From contig CAVXVE010000060.1 of the NCBI GenBank assembly GCA_963764955.1, forward strand, positions 1 to 64,000: a DNA stretch of 64,000 nucleotides, written 5' to 3'. This document shows positions 47,418-56,752 of this stretch, one piece after another (the first letter of the stretch is position 1; every line of letters begins with the position of its first letter). The stretch is from Roseiarcus sp963764955. Lineage in GTDB: Bacteria > Pseudomonadota > Alphaproteobacteria > Rhizobiales > Beijerinckiaceae. Below the pieces are notes generated by a model that had not been told where the DNA came from, did no database searches, and was given only the letters and a program-made list of their open reading frames with translations. The position numbers and the translations under genes are program-made.

Positions 47418-48896
47418 ATGATGCGCATTGCATTGCTCGCCGGCGCGCTCACCGCGACGCTCGCCGTTTCCGGCGCAGCTCACGCCGATCCCTCCGTGCT
47501 CACCTATCACGGCGCGCTCGACCGCTCCGGCCGATATGTCGTCCCCGGCCTCACCTATGAGCGCGCGCGGGGCTTGCATCTCGACGCCTCGTTCCATCCG
47601 TCATTTCGCGGCGCCGTCTATGCGCAGCCGCTGCTGTGGCGCGAGCCCGGATCGGGCAACGCCATGCTGATCGTGGCGACGGACCAGGACGAGGTCCACG
47701 CGATCGACGCTGAGAGCGGGGCGCAAATCTGGGAGCGCACGCTGGGCGAACCGGCGCCGCGCTCGGCGCTTCCTTGCGGCAATCTTCCGACCCTTGGCGT
47801 GACCGGCGCGCCGGTCATCGATCCGGCGCGTGCGACGCTCTATCTCGACGCCATGGTCATGCGCGCGAACGAGCCGCGGCACGAGATCTATGCGCTCGCG
47901 CTCGCCGACGGATCGATCGAGTCCGGCTGGCCGGTCGATGTGGCGACGGCGCTCAAGGGAAGCTTCATACCGTCAGTGCAGAATGAGCGCGGCGCGCTCG
48001 CGCTGTTCGCCGGTCGCGTCTACGTCCCCTACAGCGGGCACTATGGCGACTGCGGCGACTATCACGGCTTCGTCGTCGGCGTTTCCGAGGCCGATCCGGC
48101 CAAGGTCGAGAGCTTCGCGACCCGGGCGCGCGGCGGCGGCATTTGGGGACAAGGCGGAGTCGTCGGCGACGGGAAATCGCTGTTCGTTGCGACCGGCAAC
48201 ACGTTCGACGCGCGCGCGTGGAGCGATGGCGAAGCCGTCCTGCGGTTCGGCCCTGGCCTCGCCCGCTCGGTCGACCCCCGCGACTATTTCGCCCCCGCAA
48301 ACTGGAGCTTCCTCGATGGAACCGATCGGGACCTTGGCGGGACCGCCCCGATTCCGCTCGACGTTCCGAGCGCCAAAGGCGTTCGAAGGCTCATCTTCGC
48401 CGTCGGCAAGTCTGGCGACGCCTACCTGCTCGACCGCGATAATCTTGGCGGGATCGGCCACCCGCTTTCGACCGCGCATGTCATGGCGAACGTGACCATG
48501 GCTTCGCCGGCGGTCTGGCGCGCGGGCGACGCAGTGTTCGTCGCGCTGCAAGGCTATGGCGCGAATTGTCCGCCTGACAAGGCGGGGAAGGGACTGGTCG
48601 CGCTCAAGATCAGCGTCGATCCTACGCCTGCGATCGAAACCGCCTGGTGCGCGGCGGTTCCCGGCAACCGCGGGTCGCCGATCGTCACCACCACGGACGG
48701 GACCGCGAATCCGATCGTGTTCATCGTCGGCGCCGAAGCCGACAACCGGCTCTACGCCTTTCGCGGCGACACGGGCGAACTCATCGCTTCGCCGCCGGAG
48801 CATATGCGCGGCTTCCGCCGATATGAGACGATCATCGCCGCCGGCGACCGGCTCTATGCCGCGAGCGGCGGACAAGCGTATGCGTTCGGATTCTAG
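47418..48896 (+). CDS. Exported PQQ-like beta-propeller protein
   Basis: A 492-residue protein with a signal peptide (RIALLAGALTATLAVSGAAH). Repeated propeller blades are of the PQQ-binding-like type: VYAQPLLW-type strands, VHAIDAESGAQIWERTLGEP, LVALKISVD and RLYAFRGDTGELIASPP. Such blades occur in quinoprotein dehydrogenases and in BamB-like scaffolds. The catalytic residues of alcohol dehydrogenases and a cytochrome c motif were not seen, so it may not be an enzyme. The next gene is convergent, ending four bases inside this one. Confidence 0.82.
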   Translation: MMRIALLAGALTATLAVSGAAHADPSVLTYHGALDRSGRYVVPGLTYERARGLHLDASFHPSFRGAVYAQPLLWREPGSGNAMLIVATDQDEVHAIDAESGAQIWERTLGEPAPRSALPCGNLPTLGVTGAPVIDPARATLYLDAMVMRANEPRHEIYALALADGSIESGWPVDVATALKGSFIPSVQNERGALALFAGRVYVPYSGHYGDCGDYHGFVVGVSEADPAKVESFATRARGGGIWGQGGVVGDGKSLFVATGNTFDARAWSDGEAVLRFGPGLARSVDPRDYFAPANWSFLDGTDRDLGGTAPIPLDVPSAKGVRRLIFAVGKSGDAYLLDRDNLGGIGHPLSTAHVMANVTMASPAVWRAGDAVFVALQGYGANCPPDKAGKGLVALKISVDPTPAIETAWCAAVPGNRGSPIVTTTDGTANPIVFIVGAEADNRLYAFRGDTGELIASPPEHMRGFRRYETIIAAGDRLYAASGGQAYAFGF

Positions 48897-50074
48897 AGCT
48901 CGGACTCGATAGCCTGGAGCAGACGGAAGCGCATCTCGCTATCATCGCCTGCAAGCGAGATCACGAAATGGACCCGGCCGTGGGCTGCGGTGTCCGCATA
49001 ACCGGCGAGCGTGCGGACCCCTACCATGGTGCCGGTCTTGTTCATGCCGCCGTCATGGCCGTGCAGCAGATCGGCGTGGGGCGCGAAGAGCGCAAGCACC
49101 TTGGCAAGGCCGCGGGGGGTGAAGCGGTCGTCGCGGCTGATGCCCGACCCCTCCACGAGATGGATATCCGCCGCGAGGCCCTGGGCGGCGAGCATCCGGT
49201 TTGTAATCTGAAGGGACTTCTCGAGGCTGACCGGCCCGCCGAGGCGATGCGCGCCGATCTCCAGAAAGACCTGGTTGGCGGTGAAGTTGTTCGAGTCGCG
49301 AAGCATCTCGGCGAGGATCTGCGACAGGGTGCGCGACTGTCGGTGAACGTAGACCGGCTTCAAGCCTCCGGGGACTGTTCCGGTAGAGACCGCGCCCTTC
49401 ACCCGGCCGCCGGCTTGCGCGATGAACGCGCCGATCAGTTCGCCCGCGTATCTGAGGCCGAGCGTGGGATCCTCGCCGAGACTGATGCGGCCTTCTCCGT
49501 CCGGGCCCTCCGCGCGAAACCGGGCGATCGCAATCGGAGTGATCGGGGTCTGGTCCTCGGCGGAGCGCACCTTATCGCCATCGCGCACGGCGTAGACAGT
49601 GTTGAAATTGACCGCGAGCGCAGAGTTCAGCGAATCGTAGGCCTCGCCGTCGTCCTCGATGCCCGGGATTTTGAGGTCGGGAGGATAGTAGCCGCCGTCG
49701 ACCACTATGCCGGTGATCGGCGCCTTGCCGATCTTGGCGACGAGGTCGGCCGCGAGCGGCTTAAGCTCCTCCGAGACAAGGAAGGGATCGCCGCCGCCGC
49801 GCACGTAGAGCACCCGCTTGTCGTCGAGGTAGAAGCAGGTCTCGAAGCGATAGTCGCCGCCCAGGACCTCCATCGCGAGCCAGGCCGTCACGATCTTGGC
49901 GACGGACGCCGGGACGAAGGGCTCATCGGCGTTCTGGGCGACCAACGCGTCGCCCTTCGCGTCCACCACAAGCACGACCGCCGTCGGCGCAAGGGTGGCG
50001 ATCTTCTCCTTGAGGCCGGCCAGAGCCGGCGCGGGTAGGAGGAGAAAAGTGAGGGCGAGCAGGCGGGACCACAT
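48893..50074 (-). CDS. D-alanyl-D-alanine carboxypeptidase, DacB type (S13)
   Basis: A 393-residue penicillin-binding protein with a signal peptide (MWSRLLALTFLLLPAPALA). The three active-site motifs are present: SVAK (Ser57-Lys60), SNN (LRDSNNFTANQ, the SxN) and KTG (GMNKTGTMVG). It trims or cleaves cross-links in peptidoglycan in the periplasm. The family has domains inserted between SxxK and SxN, consistent with this length. The substrate and class are well supported. Confidence 0.92.
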   Translation of the reverse strand: MWSRLLALTFLLLPAPALAGLKEKIATLAPTAVVLVVDAKGDALVAQNADEPFVPASVAKIVTAWLAMEVLGGDYRFETCFYLDDKRVLYVRGGGDPFLVSEELKPLAADLVAKIGKAPITGIVVDGGYYPPDLKIPGIEDDGEAYDSLNSALAVNFNTVYAVRDGDKVRSAEDQTPITPIAIARFRAEGPDGEGRISLGEDPTLGLRYAGELIGAFIAQAGGRVKGAVSTGTVPGGLKPVYVHRQSRTLSQILAEMLRDSNNFTANQVFLEIGAHRLGGPVSLEKSLQITNRMLAAQGLAADIHLVEGSGISRDDRFTPRGLAKVLALFAPHADLLHGHDGGMNKTGTMVGVRTLAGYADTAAHGRVHFVISLAGDDSEMRFRLLQAIESEL

Positions 50075-50257
50075 GGCGACTCAAGCGTTGACCAAGGACA
50101 CTGCAACTTGCAGACCGTGGCTCGCGATTCTCAAGCGCCAAGTTGGCCGGATGGTCGAATATCCACTTGCAAAGCGGCTTTTTCGGGTCCGGCGCAGTCG
50201 CGCCAAGTCTGGTATAGGCGGCCTGTTGCGCCCATGGCCTGCCCCCGAGAGACCGCG

Positions 50258-52105
50258 ATGCCGCTCCGAATTGAAGACTACGCCATCATCGGAAACTGCG
50301 AGACAGCGGCCCTGGTCGGGCGCAACGGCTCGATCGACTGGCTGTGCCTGCCCCGTTTCGACAGCGCCGCGTGCTTTTCCGCCCTGCTTGGCGGCCCGGA
50401 CCACGGAAGGTGGCTCATCGCGCCTACGCAAAACGACGTCCGGATCACCCGGCGGTACGTCGGCGACACTCTGGTCCTTGAAACGGTTTTCACGACCAAC
50501 GATGGCTCGGCCTCCCTCACCGATTTCATGTACAGGCGCAACGGCTCGTCCGAGCTGGTGCGCATCGTCAAGGGCATTCAGGGCGAGGTCTCGATGCGGA
50601 CCGAGATCATCGTGCGGTTCGATTACGGCGCAATCGTGCCGTGGGTCAGTCAGCAGGACGACGGACGACTTCAGTTCATCGCCGGCCCGGACAAGGTACT
50701 GCTCGACACGAACGTTGAGACGCGCGGGGAGGATCTTCGCACCGTCGGGGATTTCATCGTCCGCGAGGGGGAGGAGGCGAGCTTCCTCCTCAACTGGTCG
50801 CCGTCGTTTCGCGCCGCTCCCCCTCCCTTGTCAGGCGAGGAGCTCGAGGAAGCGCGCAAGCAGGTGCACTCGTTCTGGACCGGCTGGGCGGGCGTCTTCA
50901 AGCCGGCGGACAGCTGGGGCGACGCCGTTCTTCGCTCACTCCTCACCTTGAAAGCGCTCGCGCACTGGGAGACCGGCGGCATTGTCGCAGCCGCGACGAC
51001 GTCCCTGCCTGAACAACTGGGCGGCCCGCGCAACTGGGATTATCGATATTGCTGGCTTCGGGACGCGACCTTCACCCTTTATGCGCTGATTGGGTCGGGC
51101 ATCCTGGACGAAGCAAAGGCGTGGCACGAGTGGCTCCTGCGGGCGGTCGCCGGAGCTCCGGACGACTTGCAGATCGTCTACGGAGTCGCGGGCGAACGGC
51201 GGCTCGAGGAATTCGAGCTTCCCTGGCTGCCGGGCTACGAAGGCGCCGCCCCGGTCCGAATCGGCAATGGGGCGGTCAAGCAGGTCCAGCTCGACGTCTA
51301 CGGCGAAGTGCTCGACGCCTTCTACGTCGCGCGCCGCGCGGGTCTGTGCACCAATGAGGCGACCTGGGCGCTGGAATGTGGCCTCATTCTGCACCTCGAG
51401 AAAATCTGGCGGGAACCCGACGAAGGCATTTGGGAAGTGCGAGGGGGCCCGCGCCACTTCACCCACTCGAAGGTGATGGCCTGGGTCGCCTTCGATCGCG
51501 CGGTGCGCTCGATCGAGGAATTCGGGCTCGATGGGCCTCTCGAGCGCTGGCGGGAGGTTCGCGCTCAGATTCATACAGAAGTGTGCGAGCGTGGGTTTGA
51601 TCCCAGGCAAAACGCGTTCATCCAGTCTTTCGGCGACACGACGCTGGACGCGAGCCTTTTGCTTGTTCCGATGGTCGGCTTTCTGCCGCCTGACGATGCC
51701 CGCGTCCAGGGCACCGTCGCGGCCGTTGAGCGCAAGCTGCTTCGCGACGGATTCGTGCTGCGCTATGACACGGGCGCCGGAGTGGACGGCCTGCCGCCTG
51801 GCGAAGGCGCTTTCCTCGCCTGCAGCTTCTGGCTGGTCGACAATTACGTGCTGCTCGGGAGATACGACGAAGCGGCCGCGCTGTTCGAGCGATTACTGGC
51901 GTTGCGCAACGACGTCGGGCTCATGGCCGAGGAATACGATCCCCATGAGCGCCGTCAGCTTGGCAACTTCCCGCAGGCGTTCTCGCATCTCGCGCTCATC
52001 AATGCGGCGCACAGCCTGAGCACCGGGGCGGGCGCGGCTCGCCTGCGCTCGCAAAAATCCGAGGCCGCTCAGCCGGAGACGACGGCGGGCGCGACGGCGA
52101 CCTGA
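50258..52105 (+). CDS. GH15-family glycoside hydrolase (trehalase/glucoamylase-like)
   Basis: A 615-residue enzyme of the bacterial GH15 trehalase-like group. The N-terminal part is IEDYAIIGNCETAALVGRNG then SIDWLCLPRFDS. The (alpha/alpha)6 barrel has GPRNWDYRYCWLRDATFTLY, the hallmark with a catalytic Asp/Glu region. A late EEYDPHERRQLGNFPQAFSH gives the second acid. No signal peptide is seen, so it acts in the cytoplasm, probably on trehalose or maltodextrins. The ATG at 50258 starts the conserved N-terminus. Confidence 0.92.
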   Translation: MPLRIEDYAIIGNCETAALVGRNGSIDWLCLPRFDSAACFSALLGGPDHGRWLIAPTQNDVRITRRYVGDTLVLETVFTTNDGSASLTDFMYRRNGSSELVRIVKGIQGEVSMRTEIIVRFDYGAIVPWVSQQDDGRLQFIAGPDKVLLDTNVETRGEDLRTVGDFIVREGEEASFLLNWSPSFRAAPPPLSGEELEEARKQVHSFWTGWAGVFKPADSWGDAVLRSLLTLKALAHWETGGIVAAATTSLPEQLGGPRNWDYRYCWLRDATFTLYALIGSGILDEAKAWHEWLLRAVAGAPDDLQIVYGVAGERRLEEFELPWLPGYEGAAPVRIGNGAVKQVQLDVYGEVLDAFYVARRAGLCTNEATWALECGLILHLEKIWREPDEGIWEVRGGPRHFTHSKVMAWVAFDRAVRSIEEFGLDGPLERWREVRAQIHTEVCERGFDPRQNAFIQSFGDTTLDASLLLVPMVGFLPPDDARVQGTVAAVERKLLRDGFVLRYDTGAGVDGLPPGEGAFLACSFWLVDNYVLLGRYDEAAALFERLLALRNDVGLMAEEYDPHERRQLGNFPQAFSHLALINAAHSLSTGAGAARLRSQKSEAAQPETTAGATAT

Positions 52106-52284
52106 CGCGGTGTCGCGAACTGTCCATTCGACAACCGCCCATCAAGGCCCGGCGCCGCGAAACCTGCGGTCGGGCGGCCGTCGGACCTGGGCGCCGCCGA
52201 CCGCGACCCCGTCCAGGCCGTCGCGTCGGCAACGGTTTTGTGCGATAATTTGGGCCGCGGGGTGGGGCGCGCAAGGAGGAAAGC

Positions 52285-52773
52285 ATGATTCGGTCCAGTT
52301 TGGTCAAAAGCGCCTGCGTGGCGATCGCGTTGTCCGGCTTCTCTCCGCCGCAGGCCGGCGCGCTTGAAATGCAGGGGTCGAACCCGGCGGCGCAGTTGAA
52401 TGACGGACTGATCTCGAAAGTCGTGATGGTCCACCGCGGCGCGACCGCTGTGGGGCCGCGCGGCGGCGTCTATCATCGCGGCGGCACCTACCACGGCGGC
52501 GCATACCGCGGTGGAGCTTATCGCGGCGGCGTCTATCGCGGGGGGGTCTACCATGGCGGGGGCGTCTATCGGGGCGGGGGCTACCGATATGGCGGCTGGG
52601 CCCGGCCCGGCTGGTATCACTGGGGACCGGGCGGCGCGATCGCGGCCGGCGCCGCGGTTGGCGTGCTCGCGGCAGGGGCGGCCGCTGCCTATGCGGGCGC
52701 TCCACCCGCGCCGGGGCTTTGCTGGTATTACACCGATCCGAGCTACCGGCAGGGCTTCTGGGACGCCTGCTAG
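52285..52773 (+). CDS. Secreted Gly/Tyr-repeat protein, paralogue 2
   Basis: A 162-residue exported protein. The signal peptide covers about residues 1-25 (LVKSACVAIALSGFSPPQAGA). It is followed by YRGG/YHGG repeats (56-103) and the same C-terminal module as the gene at 41816: WARPGWYHWGPGGAIAAGAA then LCWYYTDPSYRQGFWDAC. The repeat part differs completely from its paralogue, while the last 57 residues are nearly identical. AAGGAGG lies upstream of the ATG. It sits just before the IS cluster. Confidence 0.85.
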   Translation: MIRSSLVKSACVAIALSGFSPPQAGALEMQGSNPAAQLNDGLISKVVMVHRGATAVGPRGGVYHRGGTYHGGAYRGGAYRGGVYRGGVYHGGGVYRGGGYRYGGWARPGWYHWGPGGAIAAGAAVGVLAAGAAAAYAGAPPAPGLCWYYTDPSYRQGFWDAC

Positions 52774-52793
52774 CTGTGATCTTTCAGGAGGTT

Positions 52794-53030
52794 GTCCATT
52801 CGGTTTGAGCGGTGAACGCTGATGTCGCCGAACGTCAGTGATTCGCGGAGAACCGAATGGACACGCACAAGAATGCCTCGCTTACGCCCAGAGGTCGAGA
52901 GGCTATGGCGCGCGGCGTGGTGGAAGGCGGTCTGTCGAAGGCGGCCGTGGCGCGCCAGTTCAACACGACGCCGAAGACGGTCGCCAAATGGGTCGCTCGC
53001 TTTCAGGCCGAGGGACCGGCCGTCGCGGGA
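52794..53030 (+). mobile_element. IS481-family element, left-end fragment
   Basis: Contains an IS481-type transposase N-terminus (52857 onward: MDTHKNASLTPRGREAMARG, then LSKAAVARQFNTTPKTVAKW), a leucine-zipper plus helix-turn-helix. A likely terminal repeat starts TGTCCATTCGGTTTGAGC. It is cut off after about 58 residues by the IS256 end at 53031. No catalytic DDE part remains. Confidence 0.8.
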
Positions 53031-53417
53031 GTGTCAGGAATTTCGTGCGTGGGGCCATAATCGCGCCGATGGAGGGCGAATATGGCGATCAAGAAGGACA
53101 CGCTGGACGATCTTTTGGCTGGCCGCGACCCGAAGGCTGTGTTTTCCGAAGGACGGTCGTTTCGATGAGCTGAAGAAGGCTCTGGCGGAACGAGTGCTGA
53201 ACGCCGAGCTCGACGATCATCTCGACAATGAAGCCGCGGAGGGTTCCCGGAACCGGCGCGACGGCTCTTCAAAGAAGACGGTCCTGACGGAGGCGGCCAA
53301 GATCGACATCCGCATTCCGCGCGATCGGGAAGGCACATTCGATCCGAAGCTGATCCAGCGCTACCAGCGGCGGTTTCCCGGCTTCGACGACAAGATCGTG
53401 TCGATGTACGCGCGCGG
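53031..53417 (+). mobile_element. IS256-family element A, left part, frameshifted
   Basis: Begins at a probable IS256 terminal repeat (GTGTCAGGAATTTCGTG). The transposase starts at 53082 (MAIKKDTLDDLLAGRDPKAV). An extra G near 53149 breaks the frame, which resumes as GRFDELKKALAERVLNAELD and reaches FPGFDDKIVSMYARG. It then switches to a second IS256-type protein. Only the N-terminal quarter of the transposase remains. Confidence 0.82.
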
Positions 53418-54005
53418 CGCTCTCGAACTGCCGGACGGGCGCCAGCGCGTTGTCCGGCGCGGGCATGATCCCGCACGCCCGATCCAGACGGGGATCGGGG
53501 CGGTCGAGGTGTCGAAGCCGAAGGCGCGCGATCGTGGGGCGACGAGGGCAGACGAGCGCATCCGCTATTCGTCGTCGATTCTGCCGAAATGGGCTCGGCG
53601 GACGAAGAGCCTCGACATTCTTCTGCCGGCTCTTTATCTGCGCGGCGTTTCCACTGGCGACTTTCAGGACGTCCTGACGGCCTTGCTCGACAAGGATGCG
53701 CCCAATCTTTCGCCTTCGGCGATCGGGTGGCTGAAGAGCGACTGGGAGGACGACTATCGGCGCTGGCAAGCCAGCGATCTGTCGGCGCGACGCTATGTTT
53801 ATGTCTGGGCCGACGGCGTCTATCTGCAGGCGCGGATGGAGCCGCAGGCGGAATGCATTCTCGTACTGATTGGCGCGACCCCGGAGGGCAAAAAGGAGCT
53901 TCTGGGCTTGCAGACGGGCATGCGGGAAAGCGGCCAGAGCTGGAAGGAACTGCTTGTCGATCTAAAGGCGCGGGGTCTGTCGATCGCGCCTGACATCGCG
54001 GTGGG
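53418..54005 (+). mobile_element. IS256-family element B, internal fragment
   Basis: A different IS256-type transposase sequence, joined in frame to element A: ALELPDGRQRVVRRGHDPAR, then SILPKWARRTKSLDILLPAL, VYVWADGVYLQARMEPQAEC (first DDE region) and LSIAPDIAVG. Both ends of the element are missing, and it stops where IS1182 sequence begins. The fusion is probably the scar of a deletion between elements. Confidence 0.78.
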
Positions 54006-54683
54006 CGCCTGTCTGGCCTCGCGGATTTTGGCCAGGCGCTTCTGTTTGTCAGCGATCCAGCCGGGCATTTCGTCGCCGCGACGGCTTGCGCCGTGGAGTT
54101 TGTCCTCTTGCGCGTCGGCTGCTTGCGCAGCTTCAAGCCAGCGATCCACTTCGGCGCGAAGCTCCGTCTCACGCGTCTTCATGCGTTCGTAGCTCATCGC
54201 CTTGTGTTTGGAGGCGTTCGCCTTGATCTTCGTGCCGTCGAGCGCGACATGCCCCAGCTTCGCCAGCCCGGCTTTTTGCGCCAGCTTCAGCACCTGCAAA
54301 AACAGCCTCCCCAGCGCCGGCAGATGACGCTTCCTGAAGTCGGCGATCGTGCGAAAATCGGGCGCATCGTGCGCCACGATCATCATGAAATCGACCCGCT
54401 CGGCGCAGGCCTTCGCGATCCTCCGCGAGGAATAAAGACCAGAGCAATAGGCATAGAGCAGCAGGGCCGTCATCAGGCGCGGATCGAATGGCGGCTGACC
54501 AAGCCCGCTTTTATAGCTTGCGACAATCTCCGACAGGTCCAGATGCTCGCGCGCCAAACCGACGACGAACTGCGCCAGGTGGTCCCCCGGCACATAATCG
54601 GCAATCGCTGGAGGCAGGAGCTGCGCCTGATCAATCTTCCACGGTCGAAAATGTCGGCTCATCCCTCAATCGGACAGGCTCCT
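54006..54683 (-). mobile_element. IS1182-family element, truncated
   Basis: A minus-strand transposase starting at 54662: MSRHFRPWKIDQAQLLPPAI, then PDFRTIADFRKRHLPALGRL and KLGHVALDGTKIKANASKHK, as in IS1182. It ends at KRLAKIREAR, where it meets the IS256 fragment, so the last DDE residue region is lost. Its 5' end (near 54683, GGAGCCTGTCCGATT) interrupts the integrase gene. Confidence 0.82.
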
Positions 54684-55227
54684 AGGCGATCAAGTTCATC
54701 TTGTGTTGGTCGCCTGTCGCGTTCGTTCCCTTTACCGACCAGACCAAGTCGCGCGAGTGCGGTACGCGCTAAGGTGAGTGGCTCGACCGAAAGGATCACG
54801 CCGTGAACGGCTGCCGCGTGCAAAAGAATGGTTTTGATATATCCAAGGTCGATCCCGATAGTGACCGGACCTGCGCCTTCGCGCGCCCGTTCTTTTCCAA
54901 ACTCGGTGAGCCGTCCGCGGTCGAGTTCCGGGATCCGTAACCGCCCCAGCCTATGTTCAAGAAAGGTGAGGCTAGCGGGTTTGGATCGCCCAATGCGTTT
55001 GCCCACCTCCTGTAAGTCTTCACGATGCAACTTGACCAAGTCGCCGAACGTTTTTGCGTCACGGGAGCTCGCGCGATGGCAAGTTCGCCGCGATCGATGC
55101 GCCGTCCGACCTCAAGCGCCCATTCCTCGGCGTCCTTTCGGCGAAGGAATGTCTCATTGACATATTTTCCTTTCCGCCGCACCTGGGCTCGCCAGGATCT
55201 GGAATTGAGCTTGGTGAACGTCGCCAA
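54684..55227 (-). pseudogene. DusA-associated tyrosine integrase, truncated
   Basis: The N-terminal part of a phage-type integrase: ATFTKLNSRSWRAQVRRKGK (arm-binding, from a TTG start at 55227), RKDAEEWALEVGRRIDRGEL, then after a one-base loss in an A-run near 55053 TFGDLVKLHREDLQEVGKRI (core-binding). It ends DRRPTQDELDRL at the IS1182 junction. The catalytic domain with the R-H-R-Y residues is gone. It lies directly upstream of and divergent from dusA, the known insertion site for this integrase type. Confidence 0.84.
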
Positions 55228-55338
55228 ACGTGTGCGCTCGGTGTGCACTGAGCCGTCGAACTGCCGCGTAAAGGGTCGCGCAATGGCGTAGAAGAGAGTG
55301 CACCCGACCCGACTTAGCGAATTGAGAATACATGAAAA

Positions 55339-56337
55339 ATGCTTCCAAATCAATGGTTTAGATTTAGCGTTGCCCCTATGATGGACTGGACCGACCGGCG
55401 CTGCCGGGCGTTCCATCGCATCCTCACACGCCGCGCCCGGCTCTATACCGAGATGGTGACGGCGGATGCGGTCGTGTTCGGTCCGCGCGAGCGGCTGATC
55501 GGCTTCGACCCGAGCGAGCATGCCGTGGCGCTGCAGCTCGGCGGAGCGGAGCCGGGGCGGCTCGCGGAAGCCGCCCGCATCGGCGCCGAGTTCGGCTATG
55601 ACGAGATCAATCTCAATTGCGGCTGCCCGTCCGACCGGGTGCAGAGCGGCCGCTTCGGCGCCTGCCTCATGCGCGAGCCTGAGGTGGTCGCCGAATGCGT
55701 GGCGGCGATGGCGGCGGCGGTCGACGTCCCGGTCACGGTCAAGTGCCGCATCGGCGTCGACGAGCAGGAGCCGCGCGCCGCTCTCTTCGCCTTCGCCGAC
55801 AGGGTGAAGGCCGCCGGCGCGGCGGCGCTCATCGTGCACGCGCGCAAGGCCTGGCTCGAGGGCTTGAGTCCGAAGGACAACCGGTCGATCCCGCCGCTCG
55901 ACTATGAACTCGTCCACGAACTCAAGCGCGCCCATGCCCACTGGCCGATCATTCTCAACGGCGGCCTCGCCGGTCTCGACGGGGCCCGCGCGCATCTCGC
56001 CCATGTCGACGGGATCATGCTCGGGCGCGCCGCCTATCAGAACCCGGAGCTCCTGATCGGCGTCGACCCCCTTCTGTTCGGTGAGCCGGCGCCAGTCGCC
56101 GATGGGTTCGAAGCGATCGAGGCCTTCATGCCGACAATCGCGCGCGGGCTCGAGCGCGGCGAGCGCCTGCACGATTACACTCGCCATCTCCACGGCCTGT
56201 TCGCCGGCCGGCCCGGCGCGCGGGCGTTTCGGCAGGTTCTTGCGACCGAGGCTGTGAAGCGCGGCGCGGGGCTTGCGGTCTTGCGCGACGCCGTCGCCCG
56301 GGTGGAGCGACGCTGGGAGCTGGCGGCGGCCGAATAG
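55339..56337 (+). CDS. dusA: tRNA dihydrouridine(20/20a) synthase DusA
   Basis: A 332-residue FMN enzyme that reduces uridine 20/20a in tRNA. The conserved start FSVAPMMDWTDRRCRAFHRI holds the FMN-binding region, then EINLNCGCPSDRVQSGRFGA (catalytic Cys in NCGCP) and HARKAWLEGLSPKDNR. The first eight residues (MLPNQWFR) and about 50 bases upstream are AT-rich, as if replaced by the end of an integrated element. Otherwise intact. Confidence 0.95.
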   Translation: MLPNQWFRFSVAPMMDWTDRRCRAFHRILTRRARLYTEMVTADAVVFGPRERLIGFDPSEHAVALQLGGAEPGRLAEAARIGAEFGYDEINLNCGCPSDRVQSGRFGACLMREPEVVAECVAAMAAAVDVPVTVKCRIGVDEQEPRAALFAFADRVKAAGAAALIVHARKAWLEGLSPKDNRSIPPLDYELVHELKRAHAHWPIILNGGLAGLDGARAHLAHVDGIMLGRAAYQNPELLIGVDPLLFGEPAPVADGFEAIEAFMPTIARGLERGERLHDYTRHLHGLFAGRPGARAFRQVLATEAVKRGAGLAVLRDAVARVERRWELAAAE

Positions 56338-56430
56338 GAGCGGGGTTCGCCGCACTTATCCAAGGGCGCTCTCCGTCCCCTGCCCTTCTTTCGACAACCA
56401 GGGCGCGAGTCCACCGACAAGCCAATGCGA

Positions 56431-56552
56431 ATAAACGCCCATAAACGCCAATAAACGCGCCTAAACGTTAGGTAAATGACTCCAATTTACTAGCGTTTAT
56501 TTTTCCGAATCGAGCCTTTTCAACGGGTTGCGAGCGATTGGAGTAAAAAAAT
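56431..56552. repeat. Dispersed intergenic repeat, copy 2 (decamers plus hairpin)
   Basis: Four ten-base units (ATAAACGCCC, ATAAACGCCA, ATAAACGCGC, CTAAACGTTA) run into an inverted repeat whose right arm is ATTTACTAGCGTTTAT (56485-56500). A tail follows that is nearly identical to copy 1 (TTTTTCCGAATCGAGCCTTTT and on to an A-run; quoted in part). Same order, length and orientation as at 5276-5397. Confidence 0.78.
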
Positions 56553-56752
56553 TTCCCCCTTCGTCCCAGCTCGCGCGGCGGTTGTCGTTGAGCCAGGTTT
56601 TCAAACAGCCACGGCCTCTCCTCGCCCGGCTGCCGGCCAAGCGCGAGACGGATTCCGTCAATGGGAATATCTATAGCTTTGATTTCTGATTTTGTCAAAG
56701 AAAAGTCCGACTCTCATAGCGTTCTCTGTTGGCCTCGGAATTCACCCTGGAT

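Noticed and set aside
52118..52805. Direct copies of TGTCCATTCG around the second secreted repeat gene, possibly a transposon boundary
   Set aside because: Only ten bases match and the flanks differ; one copy is better explained as the IS481 terminal repeat.
56468..56698. A 76-codon minus-strand frame after dusA
   Set aside because: Half of it lies in the dispersed repeat; no family match. Kept only as a possible gene scrap in the intergenic note.
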